DNA of 64,000 bases from 21-14-0-10-47-8 sp966211795. GTDB taxonomy: Bacteria > Bdellovibrionota > Bdellovibrionia > Bdellovibrionales > Bdellovibrionaceae. The position numbers were made by a program, and so were the translations under genes. Under the pieces are notes generated by a model that was given only the letters and a program-made list of their open reading frames with translations, ran no database searches and was not told the origin of the DNA. Positions 52,512 to 61,942 of the stretch are shown one piece after another. The stretch lies in the NCBI GenBank assembly GCA_966211795.1, contig CBIHNW010000003.1, positions 1 through 64,000 of the forward strand, in the 5' to 3' direction. How positions within the stretch are numbered: position 1 is the stretch's first letter; each line of letters opens with the position of its first letter.

Positions 52512-53387
52512 ATGTTTCATCAACTTGGTCTTCTTTGGAAAATGATCACTGTCCTTTTTTGTTCATTTTCCTGTCTTGCTGCCGCAAACGAAGATCCGCC
52601 GCTTTGGCAGTACGGTCTAGGTCTTGGCGGCATTCATTACGAGCAGTACCCGGCTTCAAATCAATTCAGTGATTTGATTTTGCCGTTTCCCACTTTTCAA
52701 TACCGAGGCGAGATTCTGCGGGCCGATGATCGCGATGGGGCGAGAGCTTACCTTTTAAAAAAGGATCAGCTTTCAATTGAGATGGCGGGTGGGGTTTATC
52801 CGGCGCTGGACTCTTCGACCAACCGGGCCCGCGAAGGGATGGGTGACATTCCATGGTTGGTTTATCTGGGACCCCAGTTGGTGCAGCGGTGGTCAGAAAA
52901 CTGGGAACTCAAGGGCGCGATTTTTCAGGCTGTCTCTACAGATTTTCAGCTGACAAAAACGTCGGGTTTTATTTTTGAAGGCAGGGCGCAGTACCGCTGG
53001 TTCGAAACCGGACATTCCGTCGGGGAGCTGTCGTTCACGGTGCGTTCGGCCTCGCGACAGCTGCAAGCCGTGTATTATGACGTCGGTGAAAACCAAGTGC
53101 GATCGGATCGCTGGGCCTATCAGGCCCGCGAAGGATGGCTCAGCGACGAGATCTCCTACTATCAGTCTTTCACCTCGGGTCGTGCTTCATTGTATCTTGG
53201 AACAGCCTGGACGGACTATCGAATCTCGGCGAATCGAGCGAGCCCTTTGCATAAATCAGACGGCAATCTCACTTATTTTGCGGGCCTCACATACGTTCTG
53301 GGCGAGTCACATCGAGAAGCCGTTCCCGTGGAAAATACCGATGGTTTGATCAATCGCTATCAAAGAACCCGCGATTCTTCGAAATAG
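52512..53387 (+). CDS. MipA/OmpV-family outer-membrane protein
   Basis: 291 residues. A signal peptide (cleavage near LAAA|NE), then the family opening WQYGLGLGGIHYEQYPASNQ, an LPFPTFQYRG strand and GDIPWLVYLGPQ, and alternating barrel strands to a C-terminal YFAGLTYVL. A further 25 polar residues follow the last strand. MipA proteins scaffold murein-synthesis complexes, but many relatives are just small outer-membrane pores. It is 63 bp downstream of msrA and converges with the gene at 53390. Confidence 0.75.
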   Translation: MFHQLGLLWKMITVLFCSFSCLAAANEDPPLWQYGLGLGGIHYEQYPASNQFSDLILPFPTFQYRGEILRADDRDGARAYLLKKDQLSIEMAGGVYPALDSSTNRAREGMGDIPWLVYLGPQLVQRWSENWELKGAIFQAVSTDFQLTKTSGFIFEGRAQYRWFETGHSVGELSFTVRSASRQLQAVYYDVGENQVRSDRWAYQAREGWLSDEISYYQSFTSGRASLYLGTAWTDYRISANRASPLHKSDGNLTYFAGLTYVLGESHREAVPVENTDGLINRYQRTRDSSK

Positions 53388-53389
53388 AC

Positions 53390-53785
53390 TTATTTGTGTT
53401 TTGATTTCGCCGGCAGACTGGCCGGTTTGCGACTGACTTTGTCGGCTTGAAAAGAATCCGCTAAAGAGCTGTGGGCTTTTTGAATGCAAGTCATGCGATC
53501 GGCATCGTTCAGGTCTGCGGAGGTGCAGGCTTCCAGTGCAGATGGCGAAAAGCTATGCTTTGTGCCCAATGAAAGACAATCGAAAAAAATCTTATCATCA
53601 AATTGCAGATTGCAGACCGAAGCCAGATACCAATCAGGCTTCATCTCCGTGATTTTCTTCACGCAAGATTCCTGAGCGCCTCCCAAAAATCGATCACACA
53701 GACTCGTGGGTTCTTGCGCTTCAAGCGCATTCGCTATCCATGGAGCGGCGACGATCAAAAAAGTGGCGATCAGAATTTTCTTCAT
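53390..53785 (-). CDS. Small exported protein of unknown function
   Basis: 131 residues. Signal peptide (MKKILIATFLIVAAPWIANA) and a mature helical part with eight cysteines in spaced pairs (LCDRFLGGAQESC, SVCNLQFDDKIFFDC), suggesting disulfides. It ends in a lysine-rich tail. Its start overlaps the stop of the HD-GYP gene by 4 bp, so the two are coupled. No family is recognised. Confidence 0.6.
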   Translation of the reverse strand: MKKILIATFLIVAAPWIANALEAQEPTSLCDRFLGGAQESCVKKITEMKPDWYLASVCNLQFDDKIFFDCLSLGTKHSFSPSALEACTSADLNDADRMTCIQKAHSSLADSFQADKVSRKPASLPAKSKHK

Positions 53786-54729
53786 GCGGCGTTGATTTTA
53801 AAAAGGACCGAGTGCATGGCCTTTAAGATATCCGGATCATAGCGGCCCGCCAATTTTTCCTTCATCATGGTGACCGCTTCGAAAGGCTTCATCGGCACAT
53901 TGTAAGATCGCTGCGTCGTCATCGCGTCGTAGGTGTCGGTGATGGCGACGATTCGGGCGAAAGGGTGGATCTCCTGGCCGGACAAGTTTTGCGGATAACC
54001 ATTGCCGGACCAAGACTCGTGATGCTCGAAGCAAGCGGCTTTGACCGCGTCTGAAACCGTGTGATTTTGATTCAAGATCACAAGCCCGTACTGGGGATGC
54101 TTTTGCATCTGCGACCATTCCGCATCGGACAGACCGCCTTTTTTGCACAAGATATCCAAACTGATTTGACGTTTGCCGACATCGTGAAAAAGGGCCGCGA
54201 TGCCCATTTCTTCCAATTCTTTTTTACCATAGGTCATGGCCTCGGCCAGGCCTAACGAGTAAATGCCAACATCCAACGAGTGGTTGTAGGTGTAAAAATC
54301 ATGTCCCGAAAGTGAGATCAGATGTCCCATCGCTTCGGGCTCCGCCTGCATAAATTCGACAAACTGGGTGATGACGGGACGGGCGCCATCCAAAGCTTTA
54401 TTGACATCGGGATGCTCGAAAAGCTCCTCCACCAAAGTCATCGAAGACTCGCGCAATAGCACGGCCTTTTCGCGAACGTTCAAGTCTTCCGAAATCATCT
54501 GGTCATGCACGTAATTTTTGAAGGATTTTCGGTCCTCCTCTTTGACCAAAAAATGATTTCCCGAATCGCGAACTTGCAAAGCCTGAATTTTATCTTTTTC
54601 CAGGCGATCGCCGGCGCGGACGTAAACGATGTTTTGATTGTTGATTCGAAGAAAAAGATCGAAGGTCAAAGGTTTTCCCGGAATCAAACTGCTGATGCGA
54701 ACTTTGAAGAACCCTGTGTTGTTTTCCAT
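53782..54729 (-). CDS. HD-GYP domain cyclic-di-GMP phosphodiesterase-like protein
   Basis: 315 residues, soluble. A PilZ/DUF3391-like N-terminal region (about 1-130) precedes the HD-GYP domain: HSLDVGIYSLGLA, LFHDVGKRQI (HD pair), KHPQYGLVIL, HHESWSGNGYPQ (GYP intact) and DTYDAMTTQRSYN. Such enzymes hydrolyse c-di-GMP to GMP. The segment after HD reads RQISLDIL rather than the usual I-P-D, so activity is likely but not certain. Divergent from recG. Confidence 0.85.
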   Translation of the reverse strand: MENNTGFFKVRISSLIPGKPLTFDLFLRINNQNIVYVRAGDRLEKDKIQALQVRDSGNHFLVKEEDRKSFKNYVHDQMISEDLNVREKAVLLRESSMTLVEELFEHPDVNKALDGARPVITQFVEFMQAEPEAMGHLISLSGHDFYTYNHSLDVGIYSLGLAEAMTYGKKELEEMGIAALFHDVGKRQISLDILCKKGGLSDAEWSQMQKHPQYGLVILNQNHTVSDAVKAACFEHHESWSGNGYPQNLSGQEIHPFARIVAITDTYDAMTTQRSYNVPMKPFEAVTMMKEKLAGRYDPDILKAMHSVLFKINAA

Positions 54730-54828
54730 CTCTCTATTTTGCCACGAGGCACGGCTTGGGGGCAGATCTTCTCACTTTCGAACGTCCCATCGTCGAGTCA
54801 TTTGACAAAAAATTAAAACTTTGGTGCC

Positions 54829-56934
54829 ATGTCGGACGCCATGTCATTAGAACTTGGGACAAATGTCCAGTACATCAAAGGTGTCGGCCCCAAGCTGGGC
54901 GAGCTCTTAGCCAAACGAGACATTTATTCGGTTGGTGATTTGATCGAGTATTACCCTCGCGCCTTCGAAGATCGCCGGGCCGCCCGCAATATCCAAAGTC
55001 TCAAGTTGAACGATGTGGTGAGCCTTCGCGCATTTGTCGTCAAGGTGAACGCCATTCCGATGGGTGCTTCGAGACGAAAAATTTACGACATCGTCATTCG
55101 CGACGGATCCGGCATGATCCACTGCAAATACTTCCGCGTTCCTTACAAGGGGTATTTTGAGCGCTTCACCCCGGGCACCGAGGTGCGCATCACCGGCAAA
55201 GTGATCGATTACCGCGGACGCATGGAATTTCATCACCCCGAAATTCGCGAATACAGTCCCGAGGAAGAAATTCAGGACGTACTGATTCCGATCTACACCG
55301 AAATCGAAACGCTGACTTCGGCCAAAATGCTCAAGATCATTCGCCTGGCGATGGAGCAACTCCCGAAGGGCGGCTGGCGAAAAGAGCAGTTCCCGCCAGA
55401 GCTGATGAAAAATTTCGATCTCATCACCCGACAAGCGGCGCTCGAGATGTTGCACAAACCATCTCCCGAATTGTCGCAAGCCTTAAGCGAAATGAAGTCC
55501 CCAGCGCACCGAAGGATCATTTTCGAAGAGTTCTTCTGGCTCGAGCTCTATCTGGCCTCGAAAAAAATGGGCCTGCAGCGAGAGGCCGGAATCGCATTGC
55601 CGAACAAAGGAAAGCTGGTGCAAGATTTAATCAAGAGTCTGCCTTTTGAAATGACCGGCGCGCAAAAAAGATCCTTCGAGCAAATTCAAGCGGATCTCAT
55701 GAAGCCTCACCCCATGCACCGCTTGGTGCAGGGGGATGTCGGGAGCGGTAAAACCATGGTCGCATTCTTGGCGGCCGCTTTCGTCGCCGATAATGGCTAC
55801 CAATCCTGCATGATGGTGCCGACCGAAATTTTGGCCGAGCAGCATTTCAAAAACGCGCAAAAGTTTCTCGAGCCTCTGGGGCTGCACGCCGCTCTTCTAA
55901 CCGGAAAAACAAAAACTTCGGAACGAGCCAAAATTCTCGAAGATCTGTCGCAAGGAAAGATCCAGCTCTTGATCGGCACTCACGCCTTGATCGAAGACTG
56001 GGTGCAATTTCAAAATCTGGCATTGGTGATTGTCGATGAACAGCACCGTTTCGGGGTCGAGCAGCGTGGAAAATTGAAAGGCAAAGGCGCATCGCCTCAC
56101 TTTTTGGTCATGACGGCGACGCCGATCCCGCGAACGCTGGCGATGACCGTCTACGGAGATCTCGAAGTCTCTATCATCGATGAGATGCCGCCGGGCCGCA
56201 GTCCGATTCAAACCAGATCCGTCTTTGAAAACAAACGTCCCGATGCCATGCGCTTTATGCGCGAGCAAATCACCAAAGGCCGACAAGCCTACGTGGTCTA
56301 TCCACTGGTGGAGGAGTCCGAAAAAATCGATCTCAAAAACGCGGTCGAAGAGTTTGAGAAAATCAAAGCCGAATTTCCGGATGTCAAAGTCGGCTTGTTG
56401 CATGGAAAAATGAAGCCGGCCGAAAAAGATCAGATCATGGATCTCTTTCGCAAAAACGAAATCCAGGTTCTGGTCAGCACCACCGTCATCGAAGTCGGCG
56501 TCGACGTTCCCAACGCCAACATCATGATCATCGAACACGCCGAGCGCTTCGGATTGTCTCAGCTCCATCAGTTGCGCGGCCGCGTGGGACGGGGCAGCCA
56601 CAAAAGTTACTGCATTCTTTTGATGGGACATGCCGTCAGTGAAGAGGGACGTGCGCGCACCCGCATGATGGAAGAAACAACGGACGGATTTAAGATTGCC
56701 GAGTTTGATCTTGAGATGCGGGGCCCCGGAGAATTTCTCGGGACGCGTCAGTCGGGCTTACCCGGATTTCAAATGGCCAACCTTGTCAGAGATTTTAAGA
56801 TCCTTGAAGAAGCGCGACGTGCGGCGTTCGAAATTCTGCAAAAAGATCCTCAATTAAAAGATAAGGCTCACTTAAGCTTGCGTGAAGAACTTTTGCGCGC
56901 TCATGGCCCTGCCGCTTTAGCAAGCATCGCATAA
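54829..56934 (+). CDS. recG: ATP-dependent DNA helicase RecG
   Basis: 701 residues. An N-terminal wedge/OB region (about 60-170) leads to helicase motifs: Walker A GDVGSGKT, VPTEILAEQHF, DEQHRFGVEQR (DExH), MTATPIPRTLAM and a C-terminal QLRGRVGRG (motif VI). RecG reverses stalled replication forks and migrates Holliday junctions. Length and order match the family. An in-frame Met four residues later is possible as start. Confidence 0.95.
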   Translation: MSDAMSLELGTNVQYIKGVGPKLGELLAKRDIYSVGDLIEYYPRAFEDRRAARNIQSLKLNDVVSLRAFVVKVNAIPMGASRRKIYDIVIRDGSGMIHCKYFRVPYKGYFERFTPGTEVRITGKVIDYRGRMEFHHPEIREYSPEEEIQDVLIPIYTEIETLTSAKMLKIIRLAMEQLPKGGWRKEQFPPELMKNFDLITRQAALEMLHKPSPELSQALSEMKSPAHRRIIFEEFFWLELYLASKKMGLQREAGIALPNKGKLVQDLIKSLPFEMTGAQKRSFEQIQADLMKPHPMHRLVQGDVGSGKTMVAFLAAAFVADNGYQSCMMVPTEILAEQHFKNAQKFLEPLGLHAALLTGKTKTSERAKILEDLSQGKIQLLIGTHALIEDWVQFQNLALVIVDEQHRFGVEQRGKLKGKGASPHFLVMTATPIPRTLAMTVYGDLEVSIIDEMPPGRSPIQTRSVFENKRPDAMRFMREQITKGRQAYVVYPLVEESEKIDLKNAVEEFEKIKAEFPDVKVGLLHGKMKPAEKDQIMDLFRKNEIQVLVSTTVIEVGVDVPNANIMIIEHAERFGLSQLHQLRGRVGRGSHKSYCILLMGHAVSEEGRARTRMMEETTDGFKIAEFDLEMRGPGEFLGTRQSGLPGFQMANLVRDFKILEEARRAAFEILQKDPQLKDKAHLSLREELLRAHGPAALASIA

Positions 56935-57088
56935 AAGAGCGTTGCGACTTTGTCCCATTGGTTTCGAAAATCAATCCCATAAAAATATTTTTGTTAAAAA
57001 TCTCTTTATCATTTTTTTCTTTGATGCTCTGATTTTGAGCGAAAGGTGAAAATACAAGGTTGTGTTTTCACGATCATGGAGGGGAATC

Positions 57089-59212
57089 ATGAGACTGTTC
57101 ACTATCACGGCATTGCTTCTTTCGACAGCAGTGTCACAGGCGGGAAGCCTGCTTCGTTTTCACAACGGAGACGTCGATCCAAAAACCAGCAACCGCATCA
57201 CGGTCGCATTTGACCACTTGACGGACGATTACGTTCTTCAATTTAAAAATGCGATCACCGAATCCGATAAGAAAGCGCTGAAAGCTCAAGGCATTCAAGT
57301 TTTCCGCTACATTCCGGATGACGCCTTGATCGTGCGCGCAACGGCGACTCAACTTTCGCAGTTCGCCCACAACGGAAAAATCAATGCTTTCATTCCTTAT
57401 AAAGGAGCGGTGAAACTTTCCAGCGCGCTTCCGCCACTGAGCGTTTTCTCACGCGCCAAAAGCATCAACGTTGCGATCCTGACTTTCTCGACTGAAGACA
57501 GCCAGCACATTTTGAACGCTCTGCAAACTCAAGATCCAAATCTCAAGGTGATCGATCACACGGGCTCAACATTGTCGGTGCAAATGCAGCAAACCCTGCT
57601 CGCAAACCTTGCCGAAATGCCAGGTGTCGAGTTCGTGCAAGAATTGGTGAAGCTCGAGCCTTTGCACATCAGTTTGCAAGATGATGTCACCAGCGATGAC
57701 GAACCGAAGATGGCCGGTGATTACACCGATCTGAACGGTTATGAGACTGGAACCAAAGTCATGAACATGGATGCCATTTGGGCCCAAGGTTATCATGGCC
57801 AAGGCCAAATCGTCGGTATCGCTGATACTGGTTTGGACACCGGAGACATGAGCACCATCGCGACTGATTTCAACGGTGCGGTGGCGAAAGGAATTGGCGT
57901 TGGTATCGGTTCAAAAGGCGCATGGAACGATCCGATGGGACACGGAACGCACGTCGCGGGTTCGGTCTTGGGTCGTGGCGTTCCTTCTGGCGGATTGCTC
58001 AAAGGTGCCGCTTACGATGCGAAAGTCGTTTTTGAAAGCATGTGGTCTCCCATCATCAGCAACCTGACCGTGCCACCAAAATTGGCGCAGTTGTTTCAAG
58101 CGGCTTACGATGAAGGCGCGCGCATTCACAGCAACTCTTGGGGTGCCGCTCGCGAAGACATCTTCGGTTCTTACGAGGCGATGGCTCAGCAGGTGGATCA
58201 GTTCATGTGGGATCACCCTGATATGCTGGTCATTTACGCGGCTGGAAACTCGGGCGTGGATAAAGACAAAGATGGCCGCATCGATCCAAATTCGGTGGGT
58301 CCTCCGGGAACAGCTAAAAACATCCTGACCGTTGGCGCTTCTGAAAACTTGCTCGCTCAAGGCGGAATCCAAAAGCAAGTCAAAGAATTGCGAAACGCGG
58401 CCGATTCATGGGGCGCAGAACCCATCTGGAGTTCGAAAGTTTCCGATAATATCGATGGCATGGCGATGTTCAGCTCGCGCGGTCCATTGAAAGACGGACG
58501 CACCAAGCCCGAGATCGTGGCTCCAGGTACGAACATTCTTTCGACCCGCTCTCACATGCCAACAGCCGAACTCTTGTGGGGCGAGTACAATAAAGACTAC
58601 GTCTATTCCGGCGGAACTTCGATGGCGACTCCTCTGACCGCAGGTGCGGCAGCGGTTACTCGCGAAGTGTTGGTGAAAAAATTTAATATCGCCAATCCAT
58701 CGGCAGCCTTGGTGAAGGCCACCATGCTTCACACGGCAACTGACATGTTCCCAGGCCAGTACGGCGGAGGAGCAACACAGGAATTCCAAACGCGACGTCC
58801 GAATTCGGATGAAGGCTATGGCCGTGTCGACATGGCAAAGCTTGCTGGTTTGGCAGCGCAAACTCATTTTGTTGAAGCCGATGTCGCTCAGGGCGAGGCT
58901 TACACCACAACTGTGCAAGTGCATAACGGCAAGCTCTTGGTGAATCTGGTTTACACAGATGCTCCAGGAACGCCCTCAGCTGGTGCAGCTTTGGTGAACA
59001 ATCTGGATTTGGAAGTTAAATCGATCGCCCGCAGCGCGGTTGCGGCGACGGACGCCGTTGCGTTTGCGTCGACAGATGCCATTAACAACAATGAAGTCGC
59101 AGAGTTGACGGGTTTGGCAGATGGCACTTACCAAATCAGCGTCAAAGGCACGAAGATTCCAATGGGCAAGAATGGCAAACAGCCTTTTGCTTTGGTTTAC
59201 ACAGCGCTTTAA
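57089..59212 (+). CDS. Secreted subtilisin-family (S8) serine protease
   Basis: 707 residues. Signal peptide (MRLFTITALLLSTAVSQA), then a propeptide-like region (about 20-215), and an S8 domain with Asp in VGIADTGLDTGD, His in GHGTHVAGSVLG, oxyanion Asn in YAAGNSG and Ser in SGGTSMATPLTAG. The C-terminal 120 residues form a beta-rich domain like a P-domain. Secreted proteases of this kind fit a predator. ATG 57089 is chosen because GGAGGGG lies 4-5 bases before it. An AT-rich upstream region at 56970-57050 could hold a strong promoter. Confidence 0.9.
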   Translation: MRLFTITALLLSTAVSQAGSLLRFHNGDVDPKTSNRITVAFDHLTDDYVLQFKNAITESDKKALKAQGIQVFRYIPDDALIVRATATQLSQFAHNGKINAFIPYKGAVKLSSALPPLSVFSRAKSINVAILTFSTEDSQHILNALQTQDPNLKVIDHTGSTLSVQMQQTLLANLAEMPGVEFVQELVKLEPLHISLQDDVTSDDEPKMAGDYTDLNGYETGTKVMNMDAIWAQGYHGQGQIVGIADTGLDTGDMSTIATDFNGAVAKGIGVGIGSKGAWNDPMGHGTHVAGSVLGRGVPSGGLLKGAAYDAKVVFESMWSPIISNLTVPPKLAQLFQAAYDEGARIHSNSWGAAREDIFGSYEAMAQQVDQFMWDHPDMLVIYAAGNSGVDKDKDGRIDPNSVGPPGTAKNILTVGASENLLAQGGIQKQVKELRNAADSWGAEPIWSSKVSDNIDGMAMFSSRGPLKDGRTKPEIVAPGTNILSTRSHMPTAELLWGEYNKDYVYSGGTSMATPLTAGAAAVTREVLVKKFNIANPSAALVKATMLHTATDMFPGQYGGGATQEFQTRRPNSDEGYGRVDMAKLAGLAAQTHFVEADVAQGEAYTTTVQVHNGKLLVNLVYTDAPGTPSAGAALVNNLDLEVKSIARSAVAATDAVAFASTDAINNNEVAELTGLADGTYQISVKGTKIPMGKNGKQPFALVYTAL

Positions 59213-59244
59213 GCTGACTCGATAAGCTATTGAAATAAAATAAG

Positions 59245-59275
59245 AACGGGCTTCCATCAGGAGGCCCGTTTTCTT
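59245..59275 (+). terminator. Intrinsic terminator after the subtilase gene
   Basis: AACGGGC (59245-59251) pairs with GCCCGTT (59264-59270), extended by TCC/GGA inside, and is followed by TTCTTTT. It is 30 bases past the stop codon. Confidence 0.85.
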
Positions 59276-59423
59276 TTGAAATCTTTCCTAACGGACCGCG
59301 AATGGTTTGATAACTTGTGTCAAATCGGCTATAAATATTGTGGCTCAAAAATCGTCTGGATGCGGGTATTCGTGGGGTTGTCGAGTGGAACCAGTCGGTG
59401 GATGAGTGTCGGAGGTTGATAGC

Positions 59424-59945
59424 GTGGCAGAAATTAAAACGCAATCAGTTGCATTTGCGGGCTTTAAAGTCGGTGATCATGCCGTTTATCCCGGTCATGG
59501 CGTCGGCAAAGTTGTAGCCGTCGAAGTGAAAGAAATCATGGGCACTAAGCTCGAGTTTTACTCGGTTCAAATCCTGGAGACAGGATTGAAAATCATGGTT
59601 CCCAAATCCAGCGTGGTTCAAGTCGGTCTTCGTCCGATCATTTCGGAAGAAGAAGCAGGTAAAGTCATCGCGATTTTGAAAATCAAAGATGTGAAAATCG
59701 ACACCCAAACTTGGAATCGTCGATATCGCGAATACATGGAAAAAATCAAAACCGGTTCGGTCTACGAAATCGCCGAAGTTCTGCGCGATTTATTCCTTCT
59801 CAAGGCTGACAAAGAGCTGTCTTTTGGCGAGCGCAAGATGCTCGACAATGCTCGTGGCCTTCTGATGAAGGAACTGACATTGGCCGTGAAAAATGAAGCT
59901 TTAACTCAAGAAGAAGAAGTCCGTCAGATCTTCGGTCTGGGCTAA
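59424..59945 (+). CDS. carD: CarD-family transcriptional regulator
   Basis: 173 residues. An N-terminal RNA-polymerase-interacting domain (about 10-75: GDHAVYPGHGVGKVVAVE, FYSVQIL, IMVPKSS) is followed by a helical C-terminal domain (LFLLKADKELSFGERKML) that contacts DNA at the -10 fork. CarD stabilises open promoter complexes, notably at rRNA genes. GTG 59424 is preferred because GGAGG is 8 bases before it; an upstream GTG at 59406 has no ribosome site. An intrinsic terminator follows at once. Confidence 0.9.
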   Translation: MAEIKTQSVAFAGFKVGDHAVYPGHGVGKVVAVEVKEIMGTKLEFYSVQILETGLKIMVPKSSVVQVGLRPIISEEEAGKVIAILKIKDVKIDTQTWNRRYREYMEKIKTGSVYEIAEVLRDLFLLKADKELSFGERKMLDNARGLLMKELTLAVKNEALTQEEEVRQIFGLG

Positions 59946-59976
59946 ACTCGCTGCTCAAAATTTTGAATCATTCTTG

Positions 59977-60010
59977 AAAGGCCTGATCCACGGATCGGGC
60001 CTTTTGTTTT
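59977..60010 (+). terminator. Intrinsic terminator after carD
   Basis: AAAGGCCTGATC pairs with GATCGGGCCTTTT around a short CACG loop, ending in a T-rich run. It lies 32 bases after the carD stop. Confidence 0.85.
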
Positions 60011-60252
60011 TTGGCGAACCTTTGTTGCGAAGTTTGCGTGCCTCGCGCCGCCACCTTGGTGATAGTTATTCCCTCGGCGCTCCTTGGGTTGGAGTGTCCT
60101 CGAGGTGCTTGCTATTCCGCGGGCGATCTTGGAAGAGCTCATATTTCTAAGGTTCGCGTGTCGAACCAAGAAAGCTGTCGTGACAGGTGTCGGTGGCGCA
60201 GTGTTTCCTGTGCGTGCCTGTCTAACTCGGACCACTCAAACGGGGGTCTTCA
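60011..60252. other. Long non-coding leader region upstream of gltX
   Basis: About 450 bases separate the carD terminator from gltX and hold no gene I trust, although one frame stays open. This part contains a hairpin GGTTCG-CGTGT-CGAACC at 60151-60167. No tRNA cloverleaf or aminoacyl-tRNA leader was recognised. Confidence 0.4.
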
Positions 60253-60312
60253 CTCACTTTCTTGTCGACTGATTCGTAGACAAGACTTGTCTACGAATCA
60301 GTCGACAAGAAA
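60253..60312. repeat. 55-bp perfect palindrome, copy 2 of the dispersed repeat family
   Basis: From 60258 to 60312 two 27-bp arms are exactly complementary around a single central A (60285). The right half-unit, 60285-60309, differs from the units at 93-142 by two bases. The left edge, 60253-60273, matches 130-150 in inverted orientation over 21 bp. The sequence lies about 150 bp before gltX. Confidence 0.9.
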
Positions 60313-60463
60313 TGGATGTCGAAATGATCTCAACCTGGTGAAGTTGTGGGATTTTGGTAGCTTGCGGGGGGCGATGCGCCATCGGGCTGCGTCCCTTCTT
60401 TTTGCGTCCTCAAACCTTGGAAATTTCGATAAACTGGCGGCTTTCCTCAACTGGAGGCTTTTG

Positions 60464-61939
60464 ATGTCCTTTCAAGAAGTTCGCGTTCGTTTTGCGCCGA
60501 GCCCGACAGGTTACCTGCATGTGGGTGGCGCGCGCACGGCCTTGTACAATTATCTGTTCGCCAAAAAACACAATGGCAAATTCATCCTGCGCATCGAGGA
60601 CACGGATCAAGCCCGCTCGACGGAAGAATCATTGAAGATGGTGATCGAGGATCTGCAATGGCTGGGACTTCAATGGGACGAGGGTCCGGATCCAAAAAGT
60701 CTGAGCGATATGGGACCCCATGGGCCTTACAAACAAAGTCAGCGCCAGAGCATTTATAAGAAGGTGGCGGACGAATTGCTAGCTTCTGGAAAAGCTTATT
60801 ACTGTTTCATGACCGATGAAGAGATGGAAGCTCAGCGCGAGAAGATGAAAGCTGAAGGCTACGCTCAGCCGCACGTCGAAAGTCCCTATGAGAATTTGGG
60901 ATTGGAACAGGCTTTGGCGAAAATCAAGGCCGGCGAAAAAGCGGTGGTGCGATTTAAGACTCGCAACCTCAAAAAAGATTACATCTTCACCGACCTGATT
61001 CGTGGCGAGATTAAATTTCCTTCCGACATGGTTGGGGACTTTGTGCTTTTGCGCAGCGACGGCATGCCGGTTTATAACTTTTGCTGCGTGGTCGATGATC
61101 ACCTGATGAAGATTTCGCATGTTTTGCGCGCCGAAGAGCATCTGCCGAACACGCTTCGCCAGATGATGATTTATGAAGCCATGAACTGGACGCAGCCGCA
61201 GTTTGGTCACCTGTCGTTGATCTTGGATGAAGACCGACAGAAGCTTTCCAAGCGCAAAGGTGCAACCAGCTGTCATGAATTTAAAATCGAGGGTTATTTG
61301 CCAAAAGCGCTTTTGAATTTCATCGCGCTTCTGGGGTGGTCGCACGCCAACGGCAAAGAGATTTTGACCATGGACGAGATGATCTCGGGCTTTGATCTGG
61401 CCCGCGTGAATCCGGCCGGCGCGATCTTTGATGCCGTGAAGCTGAAATGGATGAACGCTCAGCACTTGCGAGCGCACACGAATCTTGAAATTTGGAAGAT
61501 GATCGAGCCTTTTTTAGCGAAGGAAAATTTCGGTTTGCCAAACGATTCCATGTGGCAGGAAAAAAGTGTCGCCACTTTCAAGTCTTACATGGAGACCTTG
61601 GCCGATAGCGTGAATCTGTACCGACCGCTGTCGGATGCGATGTACGAGATTTTGCCGGAAGCAAATGAAGTGTTCACCTGGGAGCCAACGCGTGCGGTGT
61701 TGGCCGCGTGGAAGGAATTGGTTTCGGCGGAAACGGAAACGTACATGAGCGAAGAGCGCTTCATGAAAATTCAGGATCTGGTGAAAGAAAAAACCGGGGC
61801 GAAGGGGAAGAATCTCTTTCAGCCGATCCGGGTGGCCGTCATCGGGCAGCCGCACGGAGCGGAGCTTAAAATTTTGGTGCCGTTGATGTCGAAGAGCTCG
61901 CTGCTGAAGCGAGTGGATCAGTGTTTAGGAAAGTTTTAA
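60464..61939 (+). CDS. gltX: Glutamyl-tRNA synthetase
   Basis: 491 residues. Class I motifs: APSPTGYLHVGGAR (HIGH-like) and KLSKRKGA (KMSKS-like), with IEDTDQARS between. It charges tRNA-Glu. ATG 60464 is the start: GGAGG lies 6 bases before it and the family begins here, although the frame is open for 450 bp upstream. Followed after 3 bp by cysS and then uvrB, forming a single operon. Confidence 0.95.
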   Translation: MSFQEVRVRFAPSPTGYLHVGGARTALYNYLFAKKHNGKFILRIEDTDQARSTEESLKMVIEDLQWLGLQWDEGPDPKSLSDMGPHGPYKQSQRQSIYKKVADELLASGKAYYCFMTDEEMEAQREKMKAEGYAQPHVESPYENLGLEQALAKIKAGEKAVVRFKTRNLKKDYIFTDLIRGEIKFPSDMVGDFVLLRSDGMPVYNFCCVVDDHLMKISHVLRAEEHLPNTLRQMMIYEAMNWTQPQFGHLSLILDEDRQKLSKRKGATSCHEFKIEGYLPKALLNFIALLGWSHANGKEILTMDEMISGFDLARVNPAGAIFDAVKLKWMNAQHLRAHTNLEIWKMIEPFLAKENFGLPNDSMWQEKSVATFKSYMETLADSVNLYRPLSDAMYEILPEANEVFTWEPTRAVLAAWKELVSAETETYMSEERFMKIQDLVKEKTGAKGKNLFQPIRVAVIGQPHGAELKILVPLMSKSSLLKRVDQCLGKF

Positions 61940-61942
61940 ATT

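Noticed and set aside
60121..60180. tRNA gene at a GGTTCG...CGAACC hairpin
   Set aside because: The hairpin does not fit a T-arm, and no acceptor or anticodon stem pairs around it.
60011..60463. N-terminal extension of gltX
   Set aside because: The frame is open, but GGAGG at 60453-60457 and the family start support ATG 60464, and the region contains the palindrome and a terminator.
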